Shown here in pieces: positions 24,295 to 37,500 of a DNA stretch of 64,000 bases (its first letter is position 1; every line of letters starts with the position of its first letter). A model generated the notes under the pieces. It saw nothing but the letters and a program-made list of their open reading frames with translations, made no database searches and was not told the DNA's origin. The DNA comes from Oscheius onirici (taxonomy: Eukaryota > Nematoda > Chromadorea > Rhabditida > Rhabditidae): contig OW051473.1 of NCBI GenBank assembly GCA_932521025.1, positions 6,448,001-6,512,000 of the forward strand, written 5' to 3'. A program made the translations under genes and the position numbers.

Positions 24295-26533
24295 TTAAGG
24301 TGAGGATATCCACTTACAGATATTACGATTGCCATGTGCACTTGTGAAATCATCTAATATGAATGATGGTTGCGACTGGACACGAGCATTTTGGTCTCCT
24401 ATTTCATCTGGGACGTCCACATGACATTGTCTTTTTAGACGCGGGAAGATCCGCTCTCCAAAGGTTTGGTTACTGGTCTTAACCACATGTTCTGAAAATT
24501 TATGTGGTCAACGAAAACTGAAACAATACCTTCGTCATCAGCACTATTACCATTTTGATCAGGTAAATGATGCCTTAAATTAGTAACTGTACACTTAATC
24601 TGTTTACAAAAAATACGATTTGTCCAGAGCGTCATCCGGATTAGAAGTTAAATTATCACCAGACATTGAAATGGCGTCTGATTCTCTCTTTTCGAGGCTA
24701 GAAATAAACTTTTTGGAGGAAGGGCCCATTGAGTCAAATCGGGAAGAAGAAGCATTGAGTCGAAGGCTCATTCGGAGAATCTCTGTTATCTGCGGATATT
24801 TAGATTATCTTCATATATCCTGATGCCTAAGACATCATTTGCGGGGACTCGGTTTTCCCATGACGCACAATCGTCATTGTCGGAAAAGGCTGTTCACAAA
24901 AAGTCAAATGATCTACTTTTCCCCTCCCGCCAAGTGTAGAAATTAATAACTCACATTGTTTCGACGTCAAACAGATGTTTCGACGGAAAAAGAACAAAAC
25001 TACTTACCGTCTGCTTCTATAGATGTGAACGAGAGTAGATTTCCTCCTGTGTTTCGGCTCTGGCCTTTTTTTATCTTGTAAAATCAAAATATGAAAAAAA
25101 ATACGTGAAATGAGCACCTGGAGCCATGATGAACGGGCTTGGAATGTCCTCCGTCGCAATGCGCTCAAGCTGTGATGGCTTATCTGAAGAAACAAATATT
25201 CAAGGATTCCGTGATTACTGTATACCGGGCGTGTTTTCCGGAGCGTCTTTGGTTAATCCTTGAACTACCAGTTTAAATAAGAAGACAAATGTTTCCATCA
25301 GCGTGACACAGCTGCATCCGAGAAACAGAGATGTACCTCCGCCTATTAGTGCTAAAATTGGCTGTTTTATGTAAAACAAAAAATCTTACATAGCACATCT
25401 ACAATTGTCATTTTCCTGGTTTCTTCGTATACCGTCATTGTTGCGGCATAATTTATTGCCAGAGACGTAATGTTATTCCTATTCTTCAATGATGAAAAAG
25501 TCTTTTTGTGTCGAATCTCCTTGCAAGACGGAAAACAAGGAAAATCTGTCAACTTTAGTGAGTTGTTATGTCTGTTCACCTTTTGGATCCTGTCCAATAG
25601 TCGTCACAAGGGGTCTCCGCTTTGTGGTCTCGCAATTTTTATAGCTGTACGCCAGATTAGGCGCCTGCTGGACCCAATGCAACTCATTCCAATCATTTTC
25701 ACAGCGTGATCGTGTACTATTCAGACGTAGAATCTTAAAATGCGGTCGATTATTGATAACAGACAATGGGAGTATCGTAAAAAGTAGCAACTCACCCACT
25801 TGAGATGGCTCCATGTAAAGGAAATGAGAAAGTGATGGCCGCAATGGGATTCTTTCAAACTCTTCCACGCTTATAAATGCCTCTGAATCGTGATTATAGA
25901 GCAAGTTTGAGAAAAAGTCTCACCTGAGCCCGTTAATCGAAAGTAAAGCATTACTTTGTTGCTTGTTAACGAGATTTTTTCAGTAACACATTTTTGAGAA
26001 TCATTTTTGTAGTTATCAAATAGTCTGAAAAATGTAACTTCGCTTTCGTTTTTCTTACCGTGTGTTACACAAAACAACATTCAAAAGTCGTTTTTGAACA
26101 GCCACTGAAGATATTTTTTGAAATGTAACTGCTTTAGAGTAATTAATTAATAGTTGGCCACTCTGAAACATAAAAATGGGAAAATTTAGTGGGCGTGTTA
26201 CAAAAAGCATGTAGAAAACTAAACAGGTACATACGACTAACACCCAAAATGTTAAAGAGATCCATGTCCTCGACAGAAATATTCGAATCTGATGAAACCC
26301 TTTAAATTGAAATTTTAGAATAGCAAACCATTCCATGAAAAGTAGTCATACTAGTGAAAGTTTTGCTTTCTTCATCACATATTTCGAGGTAAAAGTTGTC
26401 ACCATCTGGGAGATCGTCAATTTCTTCCAGAAGTCGCACTTCTTAAATACAAAATCCATTGTTAAAAAACATCCTCACCTTCTGCTTCCGTCAAATTTAA
26501 AAAAGAAACGGCGGAAGTCCGTCGTGCAGCCAT
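24295..26533 (-). CDS. DEG/ENaC (degenerin) sodium channel subunit
   Basis: The start at 26533 gives MAARRTSAVSFLNLTEAEVR, an acidic N-terminus, then TTFHGM with the conserved His-Gly gating motif right before the first membrane helix (TWISLTFWVLVVCTCLVFYM). The Cys-containing ectodomain includes LRLNSTRSRCENDW and DFPCFPSCKEIRHKKTF. The second helix carries SLFLGCSCVTLMETFVFLFK, the pore/G-x-S signature of the family. A long cytosolic tail follows (KKRPEPKHRRKSTLVHIYRS), then at least three further exons with SLRLNASSSRFDSMGPSSKK and FLHHLPDQNGNSADDE, ending CKWISSP at 24295. The junction across 24830-25010 is unresolved, so the tail could instead stop near 25004. The ectodomain is divergent; subtype unknown. 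It shares a 352-bp divergent promoter with the next gene. Confidence 0.8.
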
Positions 26534-26885
26534 GCGCCTGTAACGGTCTGTGTTCTGCTAGCGGGCAAGGTATGATTTACATCTGATAAGAAATTATCAG
26601 GGGCTCGTTTGTTTAATCTGAATCTCAGAATGCTGAAAAGAGGAGTATCTGTTTCCTCTCTCATTGTTTTCTCTAATACTTGTTTGTTTATCAAAAGAAT
26701 GTGCTCGTGAATTTCTTATGGTTACCGGTGAGTCATAAGCTCCCAACCGGTACGGGTATTGTTTGATCAAGTCCCTCGTACGCAACTCATTTCCACGGAA
26801 TTCTTTTCACGTGATATATTTTGTCGCTATTATTCGTCATAAACGGAGCCACCCTTATTAATTCTTCCCGTCGACAGTCCTGCAA
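26534..26885. promoter_or_regulatory. Divergent promoter between channel and transthyretin-like gene
   Basis: Only 352 bp separate the two start codons, so both promoters must fit here. I see no sure elements. Role inferred from layout. Confidence 0.45.
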
Positions 26886-27321
26886 ATGTTGCCAAAAGTC
26901 ATCGTCGCTTTTTCCATCCTCGTCTACTTTACCTCTGCCAAAACTGTAACCGTCACTGGAAGGCTTCAATGTAAATGCGACGAGCGATGTGTTGTCGGAT
27001 GCCATAAATTGTCAAAAGTTGATTTGATGGAAGATGATGACGGACCTAGTCACGACGACTTGCTTTCTTCAGCTAACGTACCACTAAACGGTGCTTTCCA
27101 CCTGACAGGAACCGAATACGAGCTGTTTGAGATTGAGCCCTACCTTCTTATAACCCACTACTGCCCTGATGTGAGTAGCAATGTGTTTGTTAATCGTTGA
27201 TCATATTTAGGGCGTCAAAAAGCAGAAGAGAATAAACCTTCCTGCCGTGGCATCAGAAAAGACCTTTGATTTAGGTTCTATTCCTTTGGCTGATTGGAAC
27301 AATCCTAAGTTCGGCAAATGA
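26886..27321 (+). CDS. Transthyretin-like (TTR) secreted protein
   Basis: Two exons, 26886-27170 and 27211-27321, giving 131 residues. A signal peptide (MLPKVIVAFSILVYFTSA) precedes TVTVTGRLQCKCDERCVVGC, then MEDDDGPSHDDLLSS, GAFHLTGTEYELFEIEPYLL, ITHYCPD and KTFDLGSIPLADW, the ordered motifs of the nematode TTR-like family (short beta-sandwich, extracellular; members act in cell-corpse recognition and other secreted roles). The Cys pairs in the first strand are somewhat unusual. The member cannot be named. Confidence 0.88.
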
Positions 27322-28563
27322 AAAAGCTCAAGAGAAATAAATATTTACTCTCACTCATAAATCTGCCACTTTGGGTTATGCATGTAGTACCTAGTTATAA
27401 AAACATAAAAATATTTTCTTTGTTTTTATCGATGAAAATATGTAATGTGATGTCTTTTGGTTTGTCGAATCGAGGCAGTTCTTCTTGTTTTTACGCTTCT
27501 GCAAAGAGTGTAACTGTCAGGTTACAACGGACTCTCTGGAACCAACTTAAGAAATCACTACGGGATGGTTGAGTCGAAAAAATAAAGTTCATTCTAAACC
27601 GTTTCTCAATTGTTTTGTCGTAATAGTTTTTATAGATCCCATATATCCGAGAGACACTGCTGGTACAGTGTCTGTTTCTCTCTGTGGAGGTGTCTTTTCA
27701 GTTGCCCGTGGATCGTCGCGACAGGTTAGAACTTGTAAGGGATTAGACAGCGAGTCACTTTTGAACTTGGAGTTATAGCAGATTTTAGCTTCTGCTGTGG
27801 TAGCAGGCAGAAAAGTTTGCTCTACGGCGCCGCCAGCCGTCCAAGTCGTCGGGTCACTTTAGTGAAATCAGATTCCAGTAGTACCGATAACGCAGAAAAT
27901 ATAAATTCAAAATGATAACAACCACAAAAAAGAATAACAACGATGACTTGAACAACCCGTTTTTTATTTGAGTTGATTTCAAATCCGTGAACATCACGAA
28001 AACTGCGATTTTATAGTTTTAGACACACAACTGATGTTCGAACCGAGAAGCTGGCATGAAAACGGAAAGGTCTTTGAACTACTGACCCTCAATAAGTATT
28101 GCTAAGTAACATACAATGTTTCTTTGTTTAGTGTTGCCATCTCAGGTTCATTCAACATGACTGTCTTTCCTCGGAACCTACTCGACAACCCTTGGAACCC
28201 GGAAGAAAACGCGATTACCGAAAAAGAGTAAACAGAAAGATAAGACAAGCTGCCTTGCTGAAGTTGTCACTCTCCTATTTGTCATTTGAGGACGAGTTCC
28301 ATCGAGTGCCAGCTCGCACAAGTTGAATCTGACCCAGTACTGTTTGTCTATTCGCCGACACTGTGTACCTAAGGCGCCAGCCGCGGAAATGGCGACTCTG
28401 AGGAGAGTGTCCGTGACCCTCAGCTGTCTTTCCTCAGTACCAGCTCTTTCTCATATCACTCGCTCCTTTTGATCAGTCACGCTATCCGCGGCCGAGCCGC
28501 TATTGTAGTTTGCATGAGCAATCCTGTACCCGTTCCGCCTCTACCTAACTATCCACAATCGTT
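27322..28563. other. Intergenic upstream of tetraspanin
   Basis: 1.2 kb with the TTR 3' UTR (AATAAA near 27580) and presumed promoter of the tetraspanin. Short open frames only; nothing recognised. Confidence 0.4.
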
Positions 28564-29855
28564 ATGAAGCAGCAGACGCCGTGGTTCATTAGCTGCCTTA
28601 GAGGTCTTTCGGTGTTCCTAATTTCGTTGAGCATGGTAAGTACTGTTGAAATATGATAACCAAAAGCCCAGCTTGCCTCGATCGGAATCATAGGCTTTGC
28701 CATGCAATTCTTGGTCGAACTCGGGTTCATAGGACCGGTCATCGGTACGAACTCACCTTTCTACATTTCGGCAGTTTCCACCCTCTCCGGAGTTGTGACT
28801 TTTATTATGACCCCTCTTGGATTCTTCTCCATGATAACTTCGAGGAAGGCGATGATGTTGTCTGTGAGTTTTCTTTCTGCGCTAAAGAAACCTTGGCTGC
28901 TTTCAGTACTGCGTGATCATGATTTTCGTGATAGCTATGTGTTTTTATTCTGCAACGATAGCTCACTCGTTAAAAGCTGAGGTATATCATTGCTTATCTG
29001 TTTAAAAATGATGCGTTTAAATCGAAGAGGGGGACATGGAACAGTGGATGGCTACAAGCTTGCGTGAAGAATACGGACATCCCTACGGTGAAAGTGTTGA
29101 TAAAGCATGGGATCGACTACAACAAGAGGTATGGAGCTTTTTAGAATAGTTCATAAACTAGTTTAGATGAACTGCTGTGGAGTGAGGAAGCCGAATGGAA
29201 CAGAGTGGCTGACAACGATGTGGTACAAGTCTCACACCAGGTATGCTCTAATTAGAGGATTGAATTTGGCGTTTGCCCAATCATTATCAATGTAAGTATA
29301 CCGCGCTTTGATTACAAACACTCGTCAAAAAGTTTCTTGTACACTAATTTCAGATCAGAAAAATACAGAATTTTCAGCCATCCACGAGCTAGAGTTCCTC
29401 TCAGCTGTTGTGTTACCTGCGATGACATTCATGCGGCGTACTGTACAGCTGTGAGTATGCAGCTTCAAGCCAGTGATCTCGACAATGTCACATTCTTTAA
29501 CAGCACCGCGGGCCAGAAAATAATTGAAGATCAACGCATTTGCTTGAAAGGTAAACTTTAAGTATACTTGAAAGCAATACCTTTTTCAGCAAGTGAGTTC
29601 TGCTCTAGTGCAGACAGTGTTGTCGCCAATGAGGGTGTCTGTACTGGTCAAGCTGTTCCACCAAGAGGTCTTCCGAGAGCCATATTCCAGCATGATCAGG
29701 CCTGTTATCCTGTCCTCTCCGAAAAACTGATCTCGAGCATGGAGGCGTTCACTTTTGTAGACAGTCTTTTTGCTTTTATTATTCTTCTTTGTTGTTTAAG
29801 TTGGACCATTCTCTCTCTGCTTTCACACTACTCCTATCATTCGGTGACTAATTGA
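28564..29855 (+). CDS. Tetraspanin (large, Cys-rich loop)
   Basis: Four-helix membrane organiser. MKQQTPWFISCLRGLSVFLI starts helix 1; helix 2 is YISAVSTLSGVVTFIMTPLG; helix 3 is YCVIMIFVIAMCFYSATIAH; helix 4 is DSLFAFIILLCCLSWTILSL. The large extracellular loop has the diagnostic CCG (MNCCGVRKPNGTEWL) and PLSCC, plus an inserted block with many extra Cys (VTCDDIHAAYCTA, RICLKG, SEFCSSADS, EGVCTG, DQACYPVL). About seven exons with small introns; one acceptor ends GAAGAG and is weak. The protein ends HYSYHSVTN. AATAAA at 29911 is the likely polyadenylation signal. Confidence 0.85.
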
Positions 29856-30216
29856 TACTCTGATTATTTATATATTCGACGGGTTCGTTGGCATCTCGGT
29901 TAGTTGACACAATAAAACGTCTTTATTAAAATTTGTTCCATATAAGTACTTTTTACACGTAAGATCGTCCATTTGGGAGAATATACCGAAAAAAAAGGGA
30001 AAATGGTCTTCTGTTCTTCAAGACACTTTGAAATCGTTGGCACGTGGAACTAAACGGAGGACCAGGGAAAGATAACACAATATTGCAGCCCGCAAAAACA
30101 AAAAGCTTAAGGAAGCTTCTATGTACAACCTAGTCAGAACTATGAATTTGACTAGATATATGACCAGGGGGAAAGAGAAATCAAAAACTGTTCTTTGGTG
30201 GGAATGAAGGGACCCG
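29856..30216. other. Convergent 3' region
   Basis: 3' UTRs of the tetraspanin and the RING protein meet here. Nothing else seen. Confidence 0.4.
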
Positions 30217-32458
30217 TTAATAAAATCGGACGAGTTTGCTTGTTGCACCTGTTTTAAAGTCGTTGTCCTGCTTATCTATCACTGCTCGACACATCGGACA
30301 AGTGTGTTCCTTATCCAGCCAGGTATCGATGCAGCTGTGACAGAACATGTGCGAGCAGGAGAGCTAAAAAAATATTTTTTAAAGCTGAAAGATCAGATTT
30401 ACTTTGGTCGGAGAAGCTAGTCGATCATGACAGATGGAACACATTCCAGCTTCATCAATCTCCGTCTGAGTCGGCGTAACACCATAATTCGAAGCCTTAA
30501 TGAACATTACTGACTTTCTTTGCAAAGGACTACCTCAAAAAGCCGCCGAATTGACTGATACATCACTGTACCAATTACGTAGGTTTCGCGACACTGAAAT
30601 GAAAAAGTAATAAAAATCAACATACAACAAAAGTACTTTCAAGCCCATGTATGACGATGCGAGACAGACGTCAACAATATAATACGAGTCCGGATTGTTG
30701 CCTATGAAATAGCAGAGCCATTGAACGGCAGGAATTATGCTTCGATAGAACTGAAAGACGGTTTGTAAAACTGAATTTGCATTCATAGATTCACCTGAGA
30801 CATGTACTCGGTTGACTGAAAGTTTCTCCTTTTCTGATGTGGAGAGATGAAAGGCAGCATAACGACAATCAATTTCACAAGAACAGTCACAAGTTTGACA
30901 AAATTATCCGTCAGGACAATTATCAACAAAGTGTATGCGAATCCATGATAATTGCTGCCCTGCAATTAAAATGAGCTTGAACTCTTGATTCAATTCACTC
31001 ACCGCATATTGGAAACAGAGAACTTTCCAGACGTTGTAGTCCTCTACCGGAGCGATAGTATTAGATGTTGCTACTAGACCGATCACAAGACCAACTGTCA
31101 TTGTCGCTCGTTGCTGGAAGCTTGGTCGACCTTTAAAATCGCTCTTTAATAAAAAAAAATGATAAATTACCTGCTGCCACAACAGCTTGAATGTATCCGT
31201 CGCATATTATGAAACAGAAGATACCCGTAATGAGTCGGATGAGATCCCCATAGTTGTCGATGACAGCTTTCAAGGAAAATAATATGACGAATGGAACAAG
31301 CGTCGCGAAGTAGGTACATATCTAAAATATGAGGGGTTTGAGGAAGAAAACGTAGAAAGCCATGCGCACATGCACGATATTGATAGGGAACTTATTGAGC
31401 GCGACTAACACAGACACTACGACAAAAACCTCTTCTAGAAGTGCTCGCGGAGCAGCAAGATCTGCTCCTGTGGCTAGCCCTAAGCTGTCAAGAACTTCTG
31501 TTGCTTCTTCAGGAGAGGGAAGCCTAATGGAAGGAATATCAATTGATTGATATGACACTTCCGGCTCCGGTTGTTCGTCCCAAAATTGTATGATTCTAAA
31601 CTCTAATGGAACTTTTCTCACCGTTTGTGCACCCTCATTCTGACTGATTGTCTGACGTAATCGGGCAAATTGTGCTCTTGCTCTTTCGGTATCGTTTGGG
31701 GCTAAAAATGACGTAGTAAGAAAAAAGAAAATAGCTTTACCGTGGCCAGCTTCTTCGCCATCCTCGTCTGGCAGTTCAGGCGCTCGACTGGAATCCCCAC
31801 TGTTTCGCTCGCTCATATCTGCCAGGAAAAAATCAAATGACACAAAAATCAATACGAACCAATATGAATCTGACCGGAACGTCGAGTGGCGTAGGCATGC
31901 ATCAATACTTCGCTGGCGGCTGCTTGAACACGCTGAAAAAGCGCATCAACTTTGGTAAAAAATGGAAATTAAACTGAAAACAGCTGACTTACGATCATAA
32001 TATCAGTCGCGACTCCTTCAGCGAAACGGTACTCTGCAGTGTTTACGGGTGGTCTACCACCGTGACTGCTGCGCACAGCACTGATAGATATTTCTATAAA
32101 GCTCAATCAGAGCAGGGTTCCAGTTTGCCAGGAATTTAACGACGGCCTGACGAGAAAACTGACTAGCTTTACAGATAAAAGATTTAGAGCCCAAATTGGC
32201 AGGACATGGAATAATGCAAAAGAACTAGTTGAACCAATGTGCGGCATCACGTCATTTTATCTATCAGCTGAGGCTATGAATCGTGAAAAGATGAGCAGCG
32301 GTAGTTAGACTAACGCCGAATCGCCAACATGAATAAAATAAAATGTATCTTACCTCTTGCAGCGACCTTGGTATCAAGAGCTCCCGGCTTTCCATTATTT
32401 CTTGTCCAAAAGAATTGGACGAGGATTCTTGAGGCTCCATTACCTGAAAGCTATTCAT
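30217..32458 (-). CDS. RNFT-type RING finger multi-pass membrane E3 ligase
   Basis: The C-terminus has a RING finger (LSCSHMFCHSCIDTWLDKEH then TCPMCRAVIDK) followed by a tail KTGATSKLVRFY resembling the C-terminal K-x-GATS end of RNFT1/RNFT2, ER membrane E3 ubiquitin ligases. Ahead of it are several hydrophobic helices (e.g. YFATLVPFVILFSL and ATMTVGLVIGLVATSNTIAP). The N-terminal half is soluble and acidic (MEPQESSSNSFGQEIMESRE; SGDSSRAPELPDEDGEEAGH). The start at 32458 gives MNSFQVMEP; a second Met six residues later is equally possible. Substrates are unknown. It lies tail-to-tail with the first tetraspanin. Confidence 0.82.
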
Positions 32459-32941
32459 TTTAAACGGAGTTTGACGAGAAAAATGATTAAAGATGGAGTT
32501 TCAAATTTAGGAAGACTATTTATGAAAAGATTTCAGAATTATTCAACTACATTTCACAATCGTTCGATTGCGATTGACGTAAAAACTCTTTGAAAAAGTG
32601 ACATTCGTTTTGGTTGAATTCAAAATTTTAATACGACACACAGTCACGAGATGAAGCGCGAAAATAAAAGTGGACGCAGAACCTCTTCAACTATTGAGAC
32701 AGAGGCAGGTTGTTAGGTGACGGGGCCGGTCGCGTTCCTGGAAAAATGATACGCAGCCGATCGCAGCCTCATAATGGAAAATCGTTGGGCAAGGCAATTT
32801 TAACAAAAACTGATTAAAATTTGATATTTCATTGACGAATGACCAAAAAATGTATCACAAACATCTGGAAAGACAATGACAAGAAGATCAATATTACAAG
32901 ATTTCCGGGTATTTACAGTTAGAATTAGGTAAACGTTTGAT
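32459..32941. other. Intergenic between RING gene start and tetraspanin stop
   Basis: AT-rich DNA of about 480 bp with no exon-like structure. Likely RING gene promoter and tetraspanin 3' UTR. Confidence 0.35.
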
Positions 32942-34186
32942 TTAATAATATAGGCGATGTTTAGGAAAATTGTCTGGGAGATCATGTCTGGCCAAGTTTT
33001 CTCTTGTCAAAACTGCCGCTCTCGTTGGCCGTTCAACGTAAACCTGAAGGAGAGAACACATGAAAAAGTGCATGAAAATCACTCACCAATCTGACTTTGG
33101 TTGGTTGTGTGAAAACCAGGTACAATGAGACACAAATGACCATGATTTGGCATAAAACTACGACGGCAAAAACCACCAACGTAATGGAAAAGCCTATTTG
33201 GAGGGCGACGAGGATTCTGAAAAGATTTTTATTGAAAATTTGTCAATTTATACCTGTAATGACATCCATCACATCTGATGTCACATGATCGAGGTGGATC
33301 CTGTCTGAACATACGGAAATCTGAGCAACCGGCGTTTCCTGAGAAGCATTTTAGTGAATTTTGATTGAACACTGACCGCAGCAACGGAAAGTCTGCTGCA
33401 AACGGTCCAGCGATTCTTGGACGACACCAGCACCTTGGTAGTAATGCTGAACCATATAGTCTAACGCATCCGACACTTCAACATCAATCTGAAACAAAAC
33501 TTTAAAACAAAATTAGTTGAACTTACTCCATCCTTTTTGTACAGAAGATAAATACCCGAAGCTAGTGTAAAAATCAAAAGTAAAAATACGGCAATAGCAT
33601 TGACAATAAGGCAAACACGAGATCCATTACCCGTAACACCGCAACATCCTCAAATTTAGATTGAGATGATATATTAATTGACTAACCGAAAAAGGATACG
33701 ACTATCATACAACAGCCCAGAACAATCATAATGTAGCTGAAGGTAAAAAGTGTGGGAGCTTCCCAAAATGCTTCTTGAACTGCTTGTCGATATCTGAATT
33801 CGAAATTTGAAATATAAATCAACTTCATTTGCCTTTCGCTCAAAAATTCTCGAAACCGACTATCTGTTCTGAGCCACACTCCCAAGGCGAGAAGTAATGT
33901 TCCAACAAGCTGAAAACTGAATTTTCGGAAATAAATTTGTTCAAACTCACGCAAAAAACAACATTGGCTCCATATATTGCATATTTTAGCCAAGAATAGT
34001 ATCCATTTTCATCTCTTTCCACCGAAGCACTAAATTTAGATGTCTGAAATTTTCAAGCAAAGGACTTACCTTGCTGATGTATAAGTATAGCGGTCTGCCT
34101 GTCGTTGTCGTTTATCCATTGGTGAATATACCCTCGGAGAATAGTGATCTTCATCGTAACTGAGTTGTCGGCCTTTGTAAGACATC
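32942..34186 (-). CDS. Tetraspanin, second gene
   Basis: Begins MSYKGRQLSYDEDHYSPRVY, a tyrosine-rich cytosolic N-tail longer than usual. Helix 1 is LKYAIYGANVVFCLVGTLLL, helix 2 TFSYIMIVLGCCMIVVSFFG, helix 3 VCLIVNAIAVFLLLIFTLAS and helix 4 VALQIGFSITLVVFAVVVLC. The large loop has the tetraspanin signature FRCCGNAGCSDFRMFRQDPP followed by SCDVRCDGC. The tail ends NFPKHRLYY. All introns are short. It is unrelated in detail to the tetraspanin at 28564, so not a tandem duplicate. Confidence 0.87.
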
Positions 34187-34569
34187 TGTAACAGCGTTCT
34201 TGTTTAAAGGCAGACTGGACAGTGCGTGGTGAGACAACACAAGTGAGTCACGGGGACGGCGTTGGGGGCTCTAGAAAACCGATAATCAAATGCGAATAGC
34301 AGTCGAGAAAGACCACAAGCGGATCGTCAAAACGTAGCGCAGGATTTCAGAAATTCGACGTTGCGTATGCTATAGCATGCTGCACAAATAGGTTAGTTGC
34401 GCGATGAGTAAACACACCTTGTGCTTGAATCGATCTGGCAATGTTCCAAGCACAGAGAGCGCAGCGCACAAGCAGACCGGTGTCTGTGGGCTGTCCGGTC
34501 AAGACGGAGGGATGATTAAAATGTTAGCAAACAGAAGGAACCGCAAACTTTATTCAGACCAAAATATGT
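34187..34569. other. Intergenic
   Basis: About 380 bp between the tetraspanin start and the DM13 gene stop. No gene seen; likely promoter of the tetraspanin. Confidence 0.35.
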
Positions 34570-37500
34570 TCAATCACAGCGTTTCGTTTCCCACTTAGGA
34601 GGAGGACCGTTGCTGACAGGGGGCAGATAAGCAGGGACGGGGTTCTTCACACGATCCATTACAACATTAACATGGCCGAAATCGTGCTCGTACTGGAAAC
34701 AGAAGACACTGAGCCATTCAATGTCATAGACGGTTTCATCTCCGGTGAGACGAATAGTCAGGTCCTCGTTTCGGTAGTCTTCATGCATGGCACAATGTCT
34801 GAATATTGTACCCACACTGTCAGTATAAAGGAAAACTCACTGGTACTCTGTGTCCTTGCCAAGAATTAGAGCCTTCTTCCCAGTGTGTTGCAGGATTTTA
34901 GTACCCTTTCCAGCAAAGAACCAGCCATCTGAAAGTGATGGTTTTTTCAAATACGATGAAACATTTTTATCACGTTCTAGACAAATTTTACCTGGTGGTT
35001 TGGTGCCTTGGAAATTAAAATTTGGAAGGCGAAGAGTCTTGGCATCCAGCACCTCGATAGGATCAACTCTCACTCCATACTCTCCTTCGATACCATAATT
35101 GTTGCTTCCATCCTTTATGCAACAAAAAGCTTCCGGAGCCTCTCTTTCCAGCGAAACAAGAGCGATTGAACTCTAAAAGGGCAAAACAGTTTCCACGGAT
35201 AGTCAAAGTAAACACGCTGTAGAGACAACTGCTCAATGAGAGGGAAAACAGGCCGGTTATCTATGGCTTATCGAATGTAGATTCTGTTTTGCCAGGGTCG
35301 CTTCTAGGAACAATGTTACTTCTACTTTTAACCCTTTTGTCTAGTTTAGATGCCATTCTAGATAGAGTCACACAAAAAGTAAGTAGACATCACACTTTTT
35401 AAACTGTTTGCAGCCAACCCACTCTTTTATTTTTGATCCATTGCTAGTCAACTGTACAAACCCAGTCTGTGATGGACCACTAGCCAATATATACTGCTTT
35501 GGTGAAATAATTTCAACAGCATATTCTCTAGGAGTCAATAAAGAATGTCCTGGTACTAGGCTACTATCGCCACCGCACGAAGTATTGAACAAATTTGCAA
35601 AGTAGGTATTTATATATAGTGAAATAAATTTTTCAGACTCGAGTATCCAATAGACCAGCACAAGTTTTTGTCATTTTGTCGAGAAAGCTTTGATTCTGCC
35701 TATTTTCTCGAATATTTTACGCCACCAGACTGGAAACCCTCACCAGACTGTCTCAAGCAGATTGTTCTTCCAAAATATCGGTAGATTTTCAATTTTCCGA
35801 AGAATTGAATTCTTTTAGAGAACTGGTTGATGTTATTAACGAGAGATGGAAAAATCTTACTCGAAAGTTTAACAATGATGTTTTTGAAAGACCTTCACAC
35901 TACCCGGTAATACCAGTTCCACACCCTTTTGTGGTTCCCGGTGGCTTTTTTGAAGTATACTACTATTGGGACACTTACTGGATTAACAAGGGTTTGTTAT
36001 TGTCCGGGATGTACGACACCGTCAAGGGCATCATCGATAACTATGCCTATTTGGTCGATACGCTCGGTTACATTCCAAATGGAGGCTACATTTAGTAAGC
36101 ACCATGTTTTTGTCAAAACGGACCCATTATAGTTTGCAAAAACGGAGCCAACCACCCATGTTTGTGCAGATGATTAATGATTACTACACGTTCACCAAAG
36201 ATTTGAAATCGGTGGAAAAGTGGTTGCCGTCAATGGACAAAGAAATGGAATTCTGGATGACAAAACGAGCTATCCAAGAAGGGGACATCAAGGGATTGTA
36301 CGTCTATCAGGTATGAAACCCTGCAGTAGTTTATGAAAATTAGGTGGATACGGACTGTCCGCGTTCGGAAAACTTCATGTCCGACTACTACCTTGGAATA
36401 AAATCGGGTAGACCAAAAGAAACTTGGAAAGCTATTGCCTCTGCTTGTGAAAGTGGCTGGGACTTCAGTACGAGATGGTTTTCTGATCTCGGCCCTGATG
36501 CATGTAAGTAAAGTTTGCATACAGTATTGTTGTCAGTTGAGAAATATTCAATCAGAACGGATCGGATAGTTCCTGTTGATCTCAACGTTTTCATGGCACG
36601 GAACTTTGAGACAATGTCAAAGTATAAGAAATTACTGGGAGATGAAAAGTATGTTCACTCATAAGCATGAGCAAAACGTTCTCAGGTTGTCCAACCTATA
36701 CAGTAAGATGTCGGAGAAGCTGGAATCTCTTATACATCAGTACATGTGGAATCATACGGCCGGAGTTTGGTTTGACCTCCACAGAGATATTCTCACACAT
36801 CGGTAAGTAGGGTTCTCCTTCAATAGCTATTTAACTTCAGGACACATTTTTATCCATCGAACATCTATCCGTTACTTTTAAAAAACAGTCATTCTGCTAC
36901 AGCGGACAAAATCTTAGAATATCTACTGAAAGAAAAAGTTTTAGATTTTCCAGGTTTCCATCAATGTTTTCATGCCAAACCATATTTTAGGCGGAGTACC
37001 ATCAACAATTTCCTTTGGTGCTCGAGAGCAATGGGATTTCCCCAATGTCTGGGCACCGAATCAGCACCTTTTTGTTATTAGTCTATGGAATACTGGGCAT
37101 CCTCGTCTTATTGAGGAAGCCAATAAACAAGCTTTAAAATTTATAGACAACGCTTATAGAGGACTGTTTGAGCCGTCTGATGGCCAGGTGAGCTTTGGCA
37201 CTTTTCTCCTCAGGTGTTTAATTTAGCAAGGAGGGTTGTGGGAAAAGTATAAGGCCACTAGATCAGATGGAAGTCCTGGAGGTGGGGGTGAGTATCCTGT
37301 TCAAGAAGGCTTTGGCTGGACCAATGGAGCCTTAATTGATCTCATGTACAGAATTTCTATTGAGCATACCGCTAGCAGTGAGTTCATGTACTCTGTAAGC
37401 AAACTAGCATACTCTCAGCTCGCTCTCTATCCGAAAAGTTGGAGGAAAAGCCACTAGCTGGGGGACACCCTCACATTTACATCATCGGTGGCCTTTTCGC

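Noticed and set aside
28564..34186. Two tetraspanins as a tandem duplicate pair
   Set aside because: They are on opposite strands, 3 kb apart, with different loops, tails and intron positions, so no recent duplication is visible.
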